52,842 nucleotides of DNA from Porticoccus sp965660005 (GTDB lineage: Bacteria > Pseudomonadota > Gammaproteobacteria > Pseudomonadales > Porticoccaceae), in contig NZ_CBFHYF010000011.1 in assembly GCF_965660005.1 (NCBI RefSeq), positions 1 to 52,842 on the forward strand, read 5' to 3'. A program made the translations under genes and the position numbers. Shown one piece after another: positions 1-7,878 of this stretch. Within the stretch, counting starts at the first letter, position 1, and every line of letters begins with the position of its first letter. The notes under the pieces are model-generated. The model saw only the letters and a program-made list of their open reading frames with translations, had not been told where the DNA came from and made no database searches.

Positions 1-106
1 GTGGCGATTCATAGCCTGTAGCTGAGACTTTTTCAGATCAAAGGAAAACCAGCTCAGTGTAAAAGTAATAATAACCTTTCTCCCTCAATTCAAGCCGGAC
101 AGCCAA

Positions 107-121
107 TGAGAATTACTCTCA
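107..121. promoter_or_regulatory. Fur-box-like palindrome
   Basis: The 15-mer TGAGAATTACTCTCA is close to the 7-1-7 Fur core TGATAATnATTATCA (three mismatches) and is itself nearly palindromic. It lies in the otherwise geneless first 284 bases. A minus-strand ATG at 12-10 could be the start of a gene running out of the window to the left, which would put the site about 95 bases upstream of it; the plus-strand gene starts 164 bases downstream. Which one, if either, it controls is not shown by the sequence. Confidence 0.3.
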
Positions 122-284
122 GTTGTCACCGACCCCTTTTAGCTTTTCCTTTTAATACTGGTGTATTTCCATTGGTCATATAAACAGTGCTAGTCTCACA
201 TCAGGTTTTAAGGCGACTGTTGGATGTGTTTTGAAGTGGTGACAGTTTTTTGACCGGCCAATTGAATTGACAAAGGGGCTTTCC

Positions 285-1112
285 ATGCTCGAATCCATCC
301 AGCAACAAATTCTGGATACTTTAACCGCGGTGGTCGTGCATATCCCCAATCTGGTGGGGGGCTTATTGCTGTTGCTGGCCGGTTGGCTGCTAGCCCGGTT
401 TTTACATCTGCTGGTTACCCGCTTTATCCGCACCCTCAATCATTTGCTGGACCGTCAGTTCCGCAATCTGAACCTTCACTTTGTCCGTATCCCGGCGGTC
501 ACAGAAAAGCTGATTGGCTTCGTGGTGTTCTGGGCCACTATTCTGGTATTTGCCATTGTCGCCATTCGGGTAGTGGGCGTGGCCGGTGCCACTGTCTGGC
601 TCGACCGTTTAATGGTGTATCTGCCGTCCCTGATGGCGGGCGGCCTGATTATTCTCAGCGGTTATATTCTAGGTAGTGTGGTGCGCCATCTGGTCACCCA
701 TGCAGCGGCTTCAGCCGATATTGCTCAGGCGGTTCTGCTGGGCCAGATTGCACAGATTTCCTTCTTTATTGTCGGCGTGGTCATGGGGCTTGGCCAGGTA
801 GGTGTCGATGTCAGTTTCCTGGTGATTCTGTTTGGTATTGCTTTTGCGGCCGTTTTAACAGGATTTTCCCTGGCCTTTGGTCTGGGTGCCAGATCGCTGG
901 TGGAAAACCTGATTGCAGCGCGTCATCTCAAGGAGTTTGTCAGGCCGGGCCAGCTTGTCGAGACTGGAAATGACCGGGGCAGGGTGCTGGAATTCACTGC
1001 CACCGGGATGGTGGTGGAAACGGATGATGGCCGAAAACTGATTCCGGCCCGGCTTTGTATGGAGCAGTCTTTCAGTGTCGTCACCCGGGAACTGACAGAT
1101 GACAAGCTCTAA
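285..1112 (+). CDS. MscS-like small-conductance channel protein with conserved TM-helix repeats
   Basis: A 275-residue, very hydrophobic inner-membrane protein. About five membrane segments can be seen (roughly residues 20-45, 75-100, 112-135, 155-175, 180-205). A short MscS-like beta region follows (about 205-265, with GARSLVENLIAA and FVRPGQLVE). This is the layout of proteins built from the conserved TM-helix repeat plus a reduced MscS pore/beta domain; the long C-terminal cage of MscS is missing. The likely role is ion or osmotic balance. I chose ATG 285 over TTG 267 because AAGGGG at 273-278 is correctly spaced. Its 3' end overlaps the next gene by 14 bases, so the two are probably translated together, and the neighbouring MgtE suggests a link with Mg homeostasis. 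Confidence 0.75.
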   Translation: MLESIQQQILDTLTAVVVHIPNLVGGLLLLLAGWLLARFLHLLVTRFIRTLNHLLDRQFRNLNLHFVRIPAVTEKLIGFVVFWATILVFAIVAIRVVGVAGATVWLDRLMVYLPSLMAGGLIILSGYILGSVVRHLVTHAAASADIAQAVLLGQIAQISFFIVGVVMGLGQVGVDVSFLVILFGIAFAAVLTGFSLAFGLGARSLVENLIAARHLKEFVRPGQLVETGNDRGRVLEFTATGMVVETDDGRKLIPARLCMEQSFSVVTRELTDDKL

Positions 1113-1952
1113 TCCCCTGAGCCTGGATTTTCTAACGAAGAAACCCGAGGCTGCCGCCCAGGTATTGCAGTCGCTGGAGGATCAACAGGCGGCATTTTAC
1201 CTGCAAGATGTGCCGGTTCGAATTGTTGCACCCGTGCTTCGGGAAATGCAGATGTGGCCTGCATCGCGCATTCTCGATCGGTTATCGCTGGAGCAGAACG
1301 CCGCAATTTTTGCGCAGCTTGGGTATCAGACGGTGGCTGCATTGTTGCGCCTGCAGCAGCAGGCACGGCGCGCGGCGTTACTGGAGGTGTTGCCCGCCAG
1401 ACTTGCCCGGTCGTTGAGTGTGTCACTGATTTATCAGGAAAATACGCTGGGTGCCTGGATGGATATGTCCACGCCAGGTTTTTATCCTGAGCTCACGGTG
1501 GGTGAGTGTCTGGCGTTACTGAAAAAGTCTGCAGATCCGTTTGGTACCAGTCTGGTGGTTATCAACCAGGCGCATCACGTCATTGGTATGGTCGGTCTGG
1601 ACAGGTTTCTGGCCAGTGCCGATGAACAAATTCTGGGTCAGTTGATGGACTCGGAACAGCAACCGCTGGCCGCAGAAATGAGTCTCCATATGGCTGCCAA
1701 TCTTCCTGATTGGCATCGCTATCCTTCGTTGCCGGTACGCAATGCGGGTGGTGTATACCTCGGGACAATAAGTCGAATTTATTGCGCTCGGTATTGGATA
1801 AGGCACCTTCGAATGCATCCCCGTTTGATGATTCACTGTTGTCTCATCTTGCCAGAGCCATGATTGTCACTGCGACCGGTATGATCCAGCTTGCCCCTGA
1901 CAGTCAGGCGCGTGGCTGGTCTGAAAAAAGAGGGTCAAGTCATGACGACTAA
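1099..1952 (+). pseudogene. MgtE N-domain/CBS protein without membrane domain, frameshifted
   Basis: The first frame encodes an MgtE_N-like helical superhelix (about residues 15-115) and a CBS pair (about 125-220), the cytosolic Mg-sensing half of MgtE, and then turns into unlikely sequence after VYLGTISR and stops at 1863. Another frame carries a natural continuation from about 1775 (NLLRSVLDKAPSNA and on) to a stop at 1950-1952. One extra base near 1770-1778 would join them as LGTISR-x-NLLRSVLDK, a normal CBS ending. So one base seems to be missing, either a real mutation or a sequencing error. The intact form would be about 284 residues and would overlap mgtE by 11 bases. With no transport domain it may be a soluble partner or regulator of the MgtE encoded next; that role is inference. 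Confidence 0.7.
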
Positions 1953-3261
1953 TGTCTCCCCGGATCCTCATCTGGTAGATATGGCGCTGACCCGAAAATT
2001 TTTACTGGACTACCCCAGAGAAGCCGTCCTGAAAATCGAGTCTATGGGGCCCCGGGATGTGGCCCCAGTGCTCGGCCAGCAACCCGTGCACGTGCTTTTG
2101 TCCCTGTGGCGGTATCTGATGCCCAATGTCGCTGCAGAACTGCTCGCTTTTCTGCCCGCTGAACAGGTTCGACAGCTGTTAACCGAGCTGCCCCCCCAGG
2201 ATGCGGTGCGGACAGTCAGTCAGATGGAGGCTGAATCAAGGGATACTCTGCTGAGAACTCTGCATGAACCTGTTCGGAGAGAGCTGGCTACACTGATGAG
2301 CTACCCGGAGAACAGTGCCGGTCGTCTGATGGATACCCGTGCGCTGACATTCCGGGACAATATGACCATTTCAGAAACGCTGCATATTCTCCGCAAGCGA
2401 CAGTTAAAGACGGCACGGAGTATTTTTCTGGTCGATGCCGAGGGTCGCCTCAGTGCCAAGGTTCATGTGCAGGATATCGCTATTTCAAACCCCGGTATGG
2501 CTCTGGGGGAGCTCGCCAAACCGGTTACGGCGGCGGTTACCGGCACCGCAGGTAAAGACGAGATTTCCGAGCTGTTCGAAAAATATCAATTGCTCGATTT
2601 GCCAGTGGTCGATGTCGATCAGCGCCTGTTGGGTATCATCAACCACAGCAGTCTGGTTCAGGTTTCCCAGGAGGATATGTCATCTGATGTGCTGGCGATG
2701 GTCGGTGCCAGCCGTGAAGAACGTGCCCTGTCAAAGCCATTGTTTGCGGTAAAAAAGCGTATGCCCTGGTTGCAGGTCAATTTGCTCACCGCTTTTCTGG
2801 CCGCCTCGATGGTGGGAATATTTGAAAGTACGATTGCCAGTTTTACTGCTCTCGCAGTGTTGCTGCCGGTGGTGGCTGGTCAATCGGGCAATGCCGGAGC
2901 CCAGGCCCTGGCGGTGACCATGCGCGGTCTGGCGCTGCGTGAAATCACGGTTCGTCACTGGTTCAGAGTGATGTTCAAGGAAGTGCGGGTGGGATTGATA
3001 AACGGTATCGGGATTGCCGTCACCTGTGGTATCGGTGTGTTTGTATGGAGTCAGTCGATCGGGCTGGTCATGGTGATCTGTTCGGCTATGGTGCTGGCGA
3101 TGATCGCGGCGGGTTTTGCCGGGGCCGTGGTGCCGATTGTGCTGGTGCGGCTGGGCCAGGATCCTGCCCAGGCATCTTCGATTATCCTTACCACGGTCAC
3201 TGATATTGTCGGCTTTTTTGCCTTTCTGGGCATTGCGGCACTATTGTCGGGATTTCTGTAG
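1942..3261 (+). CDS. mgtE: Magnesium transporter MgtE
   Basis: Mg2+ channel of the inner membrane (MgtE/SLC41 family), 439 residues, normal length. Order: MgtE_N superhelical domain (about 20-120), two CBS domains (about 130-250, starting at PENSAGRLMDT), a connecting helix, then five membrane helices (about 280-439). The family signatures PVVAGQSGNAGAQALAV and TTVTDIVGFFAFLG are both present; the Asp of the latter is the usual pore-gating residue in the family. I chose ATG 1942, not the earlier in-frame start at 1891, because AGAGGG lies 7 bases upstream and the protein start then matches MgtE proteins. It follows a gene that duplicates its cytosolic half. Confidence 0.92.
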   Translation: MTTNVSPDPHLVDMALTRKFLLDYPREAVLKIESMGPRDVAPVLGQQPVHVLLSLWRYLMPNVAAELLAFLPAEQVRQLLTELPPQDAVRTVSQMEAESRDTLLRTLHEPVRRELATLMSYPENSAGRLMDTRALTFRDNMTISETLHILRKRQLKTARSIFLVDAEGRLSAKVHVQDIAISNPGMALGELAKPVTAAVTGTAGKDEISELFEKYQLLDLPVVDVDQRLLGIINHSSLVQVSQEDMSSDVLAMVGASREERALSKPLFAVKKRMPWLQVNLLTAFLAASMVGIFESTIASFTALAVLLPVVAGQSGNAGAQALAVTMRGLALREITVRHWFRVMFKEVRVGLINGIGIAVTCGIGVFVWSQSIGLVMVICSAMVLAMIAAGFAGAVVPIVLVRLGQDPAQASSIILTTVTDIVGFFAFLGIAALLSGFL

Positions 3262-3439
3262 CATTTTTCGGCAAACCCGGTATGCAGGTGGGGAGGCTGT
3301 TGCAAGCCGAGGTAGATTTTGTGATCCCGACGCCTGTAAAGGCCGGGCTACTGCGGCATAATGGCTGACGTTTGACTCAATCCGGTGTTTCGCGAATGTG
3401 CGGCACTTTTAATGACCCAAAAAATGGATTTCCCCCGAT

Positions 3440-4339
3440 ATGACTTCAACTGTACGCAAAGCTGTTATTCCTGTGGCCGGGCTGGGGACCCGTATGTTGC
3501 CGGCCACCAAGGCTATTCCAAAAGAAATGTTGCCGGTGGTGGACAAACCGCTGATTCAATACGTTGTCAATGAGGCAATTGCGGCCGGGATTACCGAGAT
3601 TGTACTGGTCACCCATGCCAGCAAGAATTCTATCGAGAACCACTTTGATACCAGTTTTGAACTGGAAGCGCAGCTTGAAAAACGGGTCAAGCGTCAGTTG
3701 CTCGATGATGTGCGCTCGATTGTGCCCCAGGAAGTGACCATCATTTCGGTAAGGCAACCCTATGCAAGGGGGTTGGGCCATGCGATCAGTTGTGCCAGGC
3801 CGGTGGTAGGCGATCAGCCATTTGCCATTCTGTTGCCGGATGTCCTCGTGGACAAATACCTTGCCGATTCGAAACAAGACAATTTGTCATCCATGGTGAA
3901 AAATTTTACCGCCACGGGGCGCAGCCAGATCATGGTAGAGGCAGTTCCCTGGGCAGAGGTAAACAAATACGGTGTCGTCGATTGTCAGGGTAGTGAGTTG
4001 ATGGCCGGAGGGGTCGCCCGGATTCACAGCATGGTTGAAAAGCCGAACCCTGAAAATGCCCCATCCAACATGGCGGTAGTGGGGCGTTACGTGGTGTCCC
4101 CGACCATTTGGGAGTTGCTGGAAAAAACACCCTTTGGGGTTGGTGGTGAGATTCAGTTGACAGATGCGCTGGAAGAATTGCTTAAACAGGAAGCGGTTGA
4201 AGCCTACCGGATCGTAGGCTGCAGCCATGACTGTGGCAGTAAGCTTGGCTACATACAGGCCAATATTGCCTATGCCCTGCAGCATGATGAGATTGGTAAA
4301 GGCGTTAGAGACTATCTCAAAAATAGCGATATTGGATAA
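3440..4339 (+). CDS. galU: UTP-glucose-1-phosphate uridylyltransferase GalU
   Basis: Makes UDP-glucose from UTP and glucose-1-phosphate in the cytosol, feeding LPS, exopolysaccharide and osmolyte synthesis. The 299-residue protein has the nucleotidyltransferase signature at residues 8-47 (GLGTRMLPATKAIPKEMLP) and the later VEKPNPENAPS and VGGEIQLTDAL stretches typical of GalU rather than glucose-1-phosphate thymidylyltransferases. No good ribosome-binding site precedes ATG 3440, although the N-terminus aligns with known GalU proteins. The next gene, a phosphosugar mutase, supplies hexose-1-phosphates, so the pair forms a sugar-nucleotide block; a gap of 77 bases allows a shared transcript. 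Confidence 0.95.
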   Translation: MTSTVRKAVIPVAGLGTRMLPATKAIPKEMLPVVDKPLIQYVVNEAIAAGITEIVLVTHASKNSIENHFDTSFELEAQLEKRVKRQLLDDVRSIVPQEVTIISVRQPYARGLGHAISCARPVVGDQPFAILLPDVLVDKYLADSKQDNLSSMVKNFTATGRSQIMVEAVPWAEVNKYGVVDCQGSELMAGGVARIHSMVEKPNPENAPSNMAVVGRYVVSPTIWELLEKTPFGVGGEIQLTDALEELLKQEAVEAYRIVGCSHDCGSKLGYIQANIAYALQHDEIGKGVRDYLKNSDIG

Positions 4340-4416
4340 ACCGCGCCAATAACCTGAACCCTTGTGGCGATCCCTGCCTGCCCAGATGGTGTGGGTGTCC
4401 ATGTGATGTGAGTACT

Positions 4417-5769
4417 ATGAAAATTACCTGTTTTAAAGCTTACGATATTCGGGGAAAGCTCGGTTCCGAGCTGTCTGTCGAGGTTGCCTACCGTATCGGA
4501 CGGGCCTACGCCCAGTGGCTGAAACCTGAAACTGTGGTGGTAGGTGGGGATATCCGCACCTCGAGTCCGACGTTAAAAAGTGCCCTGGCCTCAGGGTTGC
4601 GCGATGAGGGTGTTGACGTACTGGATATCGGGCTGTGTGGCACCGAGGAAATCTACTTTGCGACGGCGCACCTGAACCTGTCCGGGGGCATCATCGTGAC
4701 GGCCAGTCACAATCCCATTGATTATAATGGCATGAAAATGGTGCGCGAGGAGTCTAAGCCAATCAGTGCTGACACCGGGCTGAAGGCGATTCAGACATTA
4801 GCGGAGGAGACGGACTTTTCTCCGGTAAGTCACCGTCAACGTGGAACCTATCGTCGCATCAGTTGTTCTGACGCCTATATTGAGCATCTACTTTCTTATG
4901 TAGAACGAGGCAAACTTCGGCCACTGAAAATCGTTGTCAATGTCGGCAATGGTACAGCCGGTCCTGTGCTTGATGCGCTGGAAAGCTTTCTACCTTTTGA
5001 GCTGATCAAGGTGAACCACCACCCGGACGGTGAGTTTCCCAATGGTATTCCAAACCCGTTGTTGCCGGAGAGTCGCCATCATACCAGCGATCTGGTGAAG
5101 TCCTCTGGCGCTGATTTCGGTCTGGCCTGGGATGGGGATTTTGACCGTTGTTTCTTGTTTGATGAGCGGGGCGAATTTATTGAAGGCTACTATATTGTCG
5201 GGTTGCTGGCGAAAGCGTTTCTGCGCAAGCATCCCGGCGAAAAAATTGTCCACGACCCCCGTCTGATCTGGAATACTCAGGCGGTCTGCCAGGCATTTGG
5301 TGGCGAGGCAGTACAGAGTAAATGCGGCCATGCATTTATCAAGCAGGTCATGCGTGAGCAGGATGCTATTTATGGTGGCGAGATGAGTGCTCACCACTAT
5401 TTTCGGGATTTCTTTTATTGCGACAGCGGCATGATTCCCTGGCTTTTGGTCGCCGAGCTGCTCAGTGTTACCGACCAGCCACTCTCAGAAATGATTCAGG
5501 CGATGGTGGAAAATTACCCCTGTTCCGGCGAGCTGAATCGCCGCATTGATGATCCTCGGCAGGTTATGACTATACTGCAAGAACACTATGCCGATGGCGC
5601 AGTGAGCATTGATCAGCTGGACGGGTTGAGCGTGGCCCATGCTGACTGGCGATTCAATCTGCGCAGCAGTAACACTGAGCCGGTCGTCAGGCTCAATGTG
5701 GAAGCCAATGACCGGGCTCTGATGGAGCAGAAAACCCGTGAACTGCTTAACCTGATGGGTGCTGATTGA
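4417..5769 (+). CDS. Phosphomannomutase (CpsG/ManB type)
   Basis: Interconverts mannose-6-phosphate and mannose-1-phosphate (the family often also accepts glucose phosphates), for GDP-mannose and surface polysaccharides. The 450-residue protein has all four alpha-D-phosphohexomutase landmarks: the phosphoserine loop TASHNP (Ser97), the metal loop DGDFDR (from residue 239), the sugar loop GGEMSAHHYF (from 320) and the phosphate loop RSSNTEPVVR near the C-terminus. The N-terminus FKAYDIRGKLG closely resembles E. coli CpsG. GTG 4408 is in frame upstream, but ATG 4417 fits the family start better. It lies directly after galU. Confidence 0.88.
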   Translation: MKITCFKAYDIRGKLGSELSVEVAYRIGRAYAQWLKPETVVVGGDIRTSSPTLKSALASGLRDEGVDVLDIGLCGTEEIYFATAHLNLSGGIIVTASHNPIDYNGMKMVREESKPISADTGLKAIQTLAEETDFSPVSHRQRGTYRRISCSDAYIEHLLSYVERGKLRPLKIVVNVGNGTAGPVLDALESFLPFELIKVNHHPDGEFPNGIPNPLLPESRHHTSDLVKSSGADFGLAWDGDFDRCFLFDERGEFIEGYYIVGLLAKAFLRKHPGEKIVHDPRLIWNTQAVCQAFGGEAVQSKCGHAFIKQVMREQDAIYGGEMSAHHYFRDFFYCDSGMIPWLLVAELLSVTDQPLSEMIQAMVENYPCSGELNRRIDDPRQVMTILQEHYADGAVSIDQLDGLSVAHADWRFNLRSSNTEPVVRLNVEANDRALMEQKTRELLNLMGAD

Positions 5770-5836
5770 TCAGGCAGTGCTCTTCACTTTAGGGTGCGTG
5801 ACACGATATTTCCCCTTCGGTATTCGGGAGTATGAC

Positions 5837-6745
5837 ATGCAGGAAAAAACCATCTTGGTGACCGGTGCCACTGGATTTATCGGCAGTCGGTTCTGTCGGG
5901 AGGCACTCGCCAGGGGTGCCAGAGTTATTGGCCTGAGCCGCAATTCACGACAAGCGCAGAAAAAACTTCCCGGTATTGAATTCATTGAGAACCTTGATGC
6001 GCTATCTCCGGAAGAATCCATCGATTATGTCGTCAATCTGGCCGGGGAACCGCTGGTAGCCGGTCGCTGGAATGACCGGCGCAAACAACTCTTCAGGGAT
6101 AGCCGGATAGGAACCACCCAACGATTGTTCGAGCACTTTCAGAAAGCGTTGGTACCACCCTCGGTATTGGTCAGTGGCTCTGCCGTGGGCTATTACGGTC
6201 CGCATCAGGACGAACAGTTGGACGAGGAGAGTACTACGCGGGATTGTTTTGCCAGTCGTCTTTGTCTGGACTGGGAGCAGAGTGCTTCACAGTTTGCGAC
6301 ACTCGGTACCCGCATTTGCTATTTGCGCACCGGCATTGTGCTGGGACGTGATGGTGGGGCGCTGAGCCGTATGTTGCTGCCCTTTAAGTTGGGGCTCGGT
6401 GGTCGCCTGGGCACTGGCAAACAGTGGATGCCGTGGATTCATATTGACGATGAAGTGGCGATCATTTTTCATTGCCTTGAAGAGCCGGGTATTCAGGGTG
6501 GTGTTAACGCTACGGCCCCGAATCCGGTGACCAATCGTCAATTCACCACAGCACTGGGCTCTGCCGTCCAGCGTCCGGCGGTTTTCCCGATGCCGGAGGC
6601 CGTCGCCATACTGTTGTTTGGTGAAATGGCCAAGGAGCTATTGCTGACGGGGCAACGGGTGTACCCACGAAAATTGCTCGAGTCCGGCTATTCCTTTCGT
6701 TTTACCGAGCTGGATGAGGCGCTTGGCGACATAGTCGGACACTAG
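5837..6745 (+). CDS. TIGR01777-family NAD(P)-dependent epimerase (YfcH/SDR39U1-like)
   Basis: Extended short-chain dehydrogenase of 302 residues. The Rossmann glycine motif TGATGFIG is at residues 9-16, the family motif NLAGEPLVAGRW near 67-78, and SGSAVGYYG follows around 115. The C-terminal part (LLTGQRVYPRKLLESGY) is the DUF1731 tail that marks the TIGR01777 group. Substrate and pathway are unknown for most of this family. ATG 5837 was chosen because GGGAG at 5826-5830 is well placed; the longer frame from 5759 lacks this and runs through intergenic sequence. It ends 21 bases before the stop of the convergent queD. Confidence 0.88.
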   Translation: MQEKTILVTGATGFIGSRFCREALARGARVIGLSRNSRQAQKKLPGIEFIENLDALSPEESIDYVVNLAGEPLVAGRWNDRRKQLFRDSRIGTTQRLFEHFQKALVPPSVLVSGSAVGYYGPHQDEQLDEESTTRDCFASRLCLDWEQSASQFATLGTRICYLRTGIVLGRDGGALSRMLLPFKLGLGGRLGTGKQWMPWIHIDDEVAIIFHCLEEPGIQGGVNATAPNPVTNRQFTTALGSAVQRPAVFPMPEAVAILLFGEMAKELLLTGQRVYPRKLLESGYSFRFTELDEALGDIVGH

Positions 6746-6751
6746 GGCAGA

Positions 6752-6772
6752 GACTCACTGTTTCAGTCAGTC
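6752..6772. other. Hairpin between convergent genes
   Basis: GACT-C-ACTG, loop TTT, CAGT-C-AGTC: a 9-base stem with one central C-C mismatch, covering the stop codon region of queD and lying just after the epimerase gene. There is no long T-run on either side, so it is at best a weak two-way terminator. Confidence 0.3.
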
Positions 6773-7123
6773 GCCACAGTAGATACAGCCCGAGGTACAG
6801 GTCTCGCGAATCTCGATCTTGCTCAGCAGGGCGAGAGTGGGCTTTAGCTGTGCCCAGATCCACCGGGCGATATTTTCACTGGTGGGATTCTCCAGGCCGT
6901 CGATGTCGTTCAGGTAACGATGATCGAGCTGGTCGTAGACCGGTTTGAAGTAATCCTTGAGTTCGCCAAAATCCATCACCCAGCCGGTTTTTTCACCGAC
7001 ATCACCACTCAGGTAAAGCCTTACATGGTAAGAGTGCCCATGCAGTCGACCGCATTTGTGTCCCTTTTCGACATTGGGTAGAAGGTGTGCCGCTTCAAAG
7101 GTAAATTCCTTGAAAATTTCCAT
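6767..7123 (-). CDS. queD: 6-carboxy-5,6,7,8-tetrahydropterin synthase QueD
   Basis: Second step of queuosine and preQ0 synthesis: converts 7,8-dihydroneopterin triphosphate to 6-carboxytetrahydropterin. The 118-residue protein has the zinc histidines in FEAAHLLP and LHGHSYHV, the catalytic Cys in HKCGRLHGH and the conserved LDHRYLND, and ends with CTSGCIYCGD. No ribosome-binding site settles the start: ATG 7123 gives MEIFKEFTFEAAH, the usual N-terminus as I recall it, while an in-frame ATG at 7138 would add MTGIP. It stands alone on the minus strand beside two tRNA genes; the product modifies GUN-anticodon tRNAs, including the tRNA-Asp encoded 200 bases away. Confidence 0.9.
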   Translation of the reverse strand: MEIFKEFTFEAAHLLPNVEKGHKCGRLHGHSYHVRLYLSGDVGEKTGWVMDFGELKDYFKPVYDQLDHRYLNDIDGLENPTSENIARWIWAQLKPTLALLSKIEIRETCTSGCIYCGD

Positions 7124-7202
7124 GGGTATACCGGTCATTTAAAAAGTTGGCCTATGGTAATTTGCAGATCTTCCCTTGTATACAAACCTGAAATTGAAAT
7201 GT

Positions 7203-7230
7203 TTGACACCGACCGATATTTAGGTAGAAT
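7203..7230 (+). promoter_or_regulatory. Sigma-70 promoter of the tRNA operon
   Basis: TTGACA at 7203-7208, a 16-base spacer and TAGAAT at 7225-7230. The next bases (GCGCC) make a G/C-rich discriminator, typical of stringently controlled stable-RNA promoters. Transcription would begin about 10 bases before the mature tRNA-Val. Confidence 0.85.
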
Positions 7231-7247
7231 GCGCCTCTCTCTGAAGA

Positions 7248-7323
7248 GGGTGGTTAGCTCAGTTGGTAGAGCGACGGCCTTACAAGCCGTAGGTCACAGG
7301 TTCGACCCCTGTACCACCCACCA
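7248..7323 (+). tRNA. tRNA-Val (anticodon TAC)
   Basis: Full cloverleaf of 76 bases. Acceptor stem GGGTGGT pairs with ACCACCC; D stem GCTC/GAGC; anticodon stem ACGGC/GCCGT with loop CTTACAA, anticodon TAC; T stem ACAGG/CCTGT with loop TTCGACC. The discriminator is A and the CCA end is encoded. It is first in a two-tRNA transcript. Confidence 0.97.
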
Positions 7324-7343
7324 GTGTAAGAGCAGAGTTTTTC

Positions 7344-7420
7344 GGACCGGTAGTTCAGCTGGTTAGAATGCCGGCCTGTCACGCCGGAGGTCGCGGGTTC
7401 GAGTCCCGTCCGGTCCGCCA
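7344..7420 (+). tRNA. tRNA-Asp (anticodon GTC)
   Basis: A 77-base cloverleaf with acceptor stem GGACCGG/CCGGTCC, anticodon loop CTGTCAC (anticodon GTC), T loop TTCGAGT, discriminator G and encoded CCA. It closely matches E. coli tRNA-Asp. It lies 20 bases after tRNA-Val and is followed by a terminator, so both come from one precursor. Its GUC anticodon makes it a queuosine substrate, relevant to the adjacent queD. Confidence 0.97.
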
Positions 7421-7427
7421 TATTTAG

Positions 7428-7453
7428 AAACCACCCATCCGGGTGGTTTTTTT
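7428..7453 (+). terminator. Rho-independent terminator of the tRNA operon
   Basis: Stem AAACCACCC (7428-7436) with GGGTGGTTT (7441-7449), loop ATCC, then a run of T to 7453. It lies 8 bases after tRNA-Asp. Confidence 0.9.
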
Positions 7454-7476
7454 ATGGGAAGAACTTTCAGGGACGA

Positions 7477-7550
7477 GAACCCGCGAAGCGGTTCGACCGA
7501 TTGGCGCAGCCAATCAGGGCACCGGAGGAACGAGGGCAGGGTTTACCCTG
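7477..7550. repeat. Multi-hairpin intergenic element after the tRNA operon
   Basis: Short hairpins follow one another: GAACCCGC/GCGGTTC with triloop GAA (7477-7494, one bulged C), GATTGGC/GCCAATC with triloop GCA (7499-7515, perfect), a weak ACC-GGA-GG (about 7521-7528), and CAGGGT/ACCCTG with loop TT (7537-7550). They lie beyond the tRNA terminator and just before the hexamer array. The arrangement suggests a structured repeat element rather than coding DNA, although open frames run through it. A similar element elsewhere in the genome would confirm this; none is in the window. Confidence 0.55.
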
Positions 7551-7585
7551 AGCCTGCTTGGTGTGAGTCAGTCCGGTATGGTTCT

Positions 7586-7672
<87 letters not shown>

Positions 7673-7878
7673 TGCTGTACCAGGTCTGGCCCGGGTAGCC
7701 AGAGTGACGGTAAGAACTGTGTGGTTTTTTATCCTGTTGCTGCTGAATCATCGTGGTACTCCTAATGCTTTTTTAAGCCCGTGTGGTTAAATGATCCCTT
7801 TCTTTTCAGCCTCTTTTGCTCTACCTTGAGGTCATTCTATCCCTTGATTTAACCTCGTTAATACGAAAAGGTATGTTC

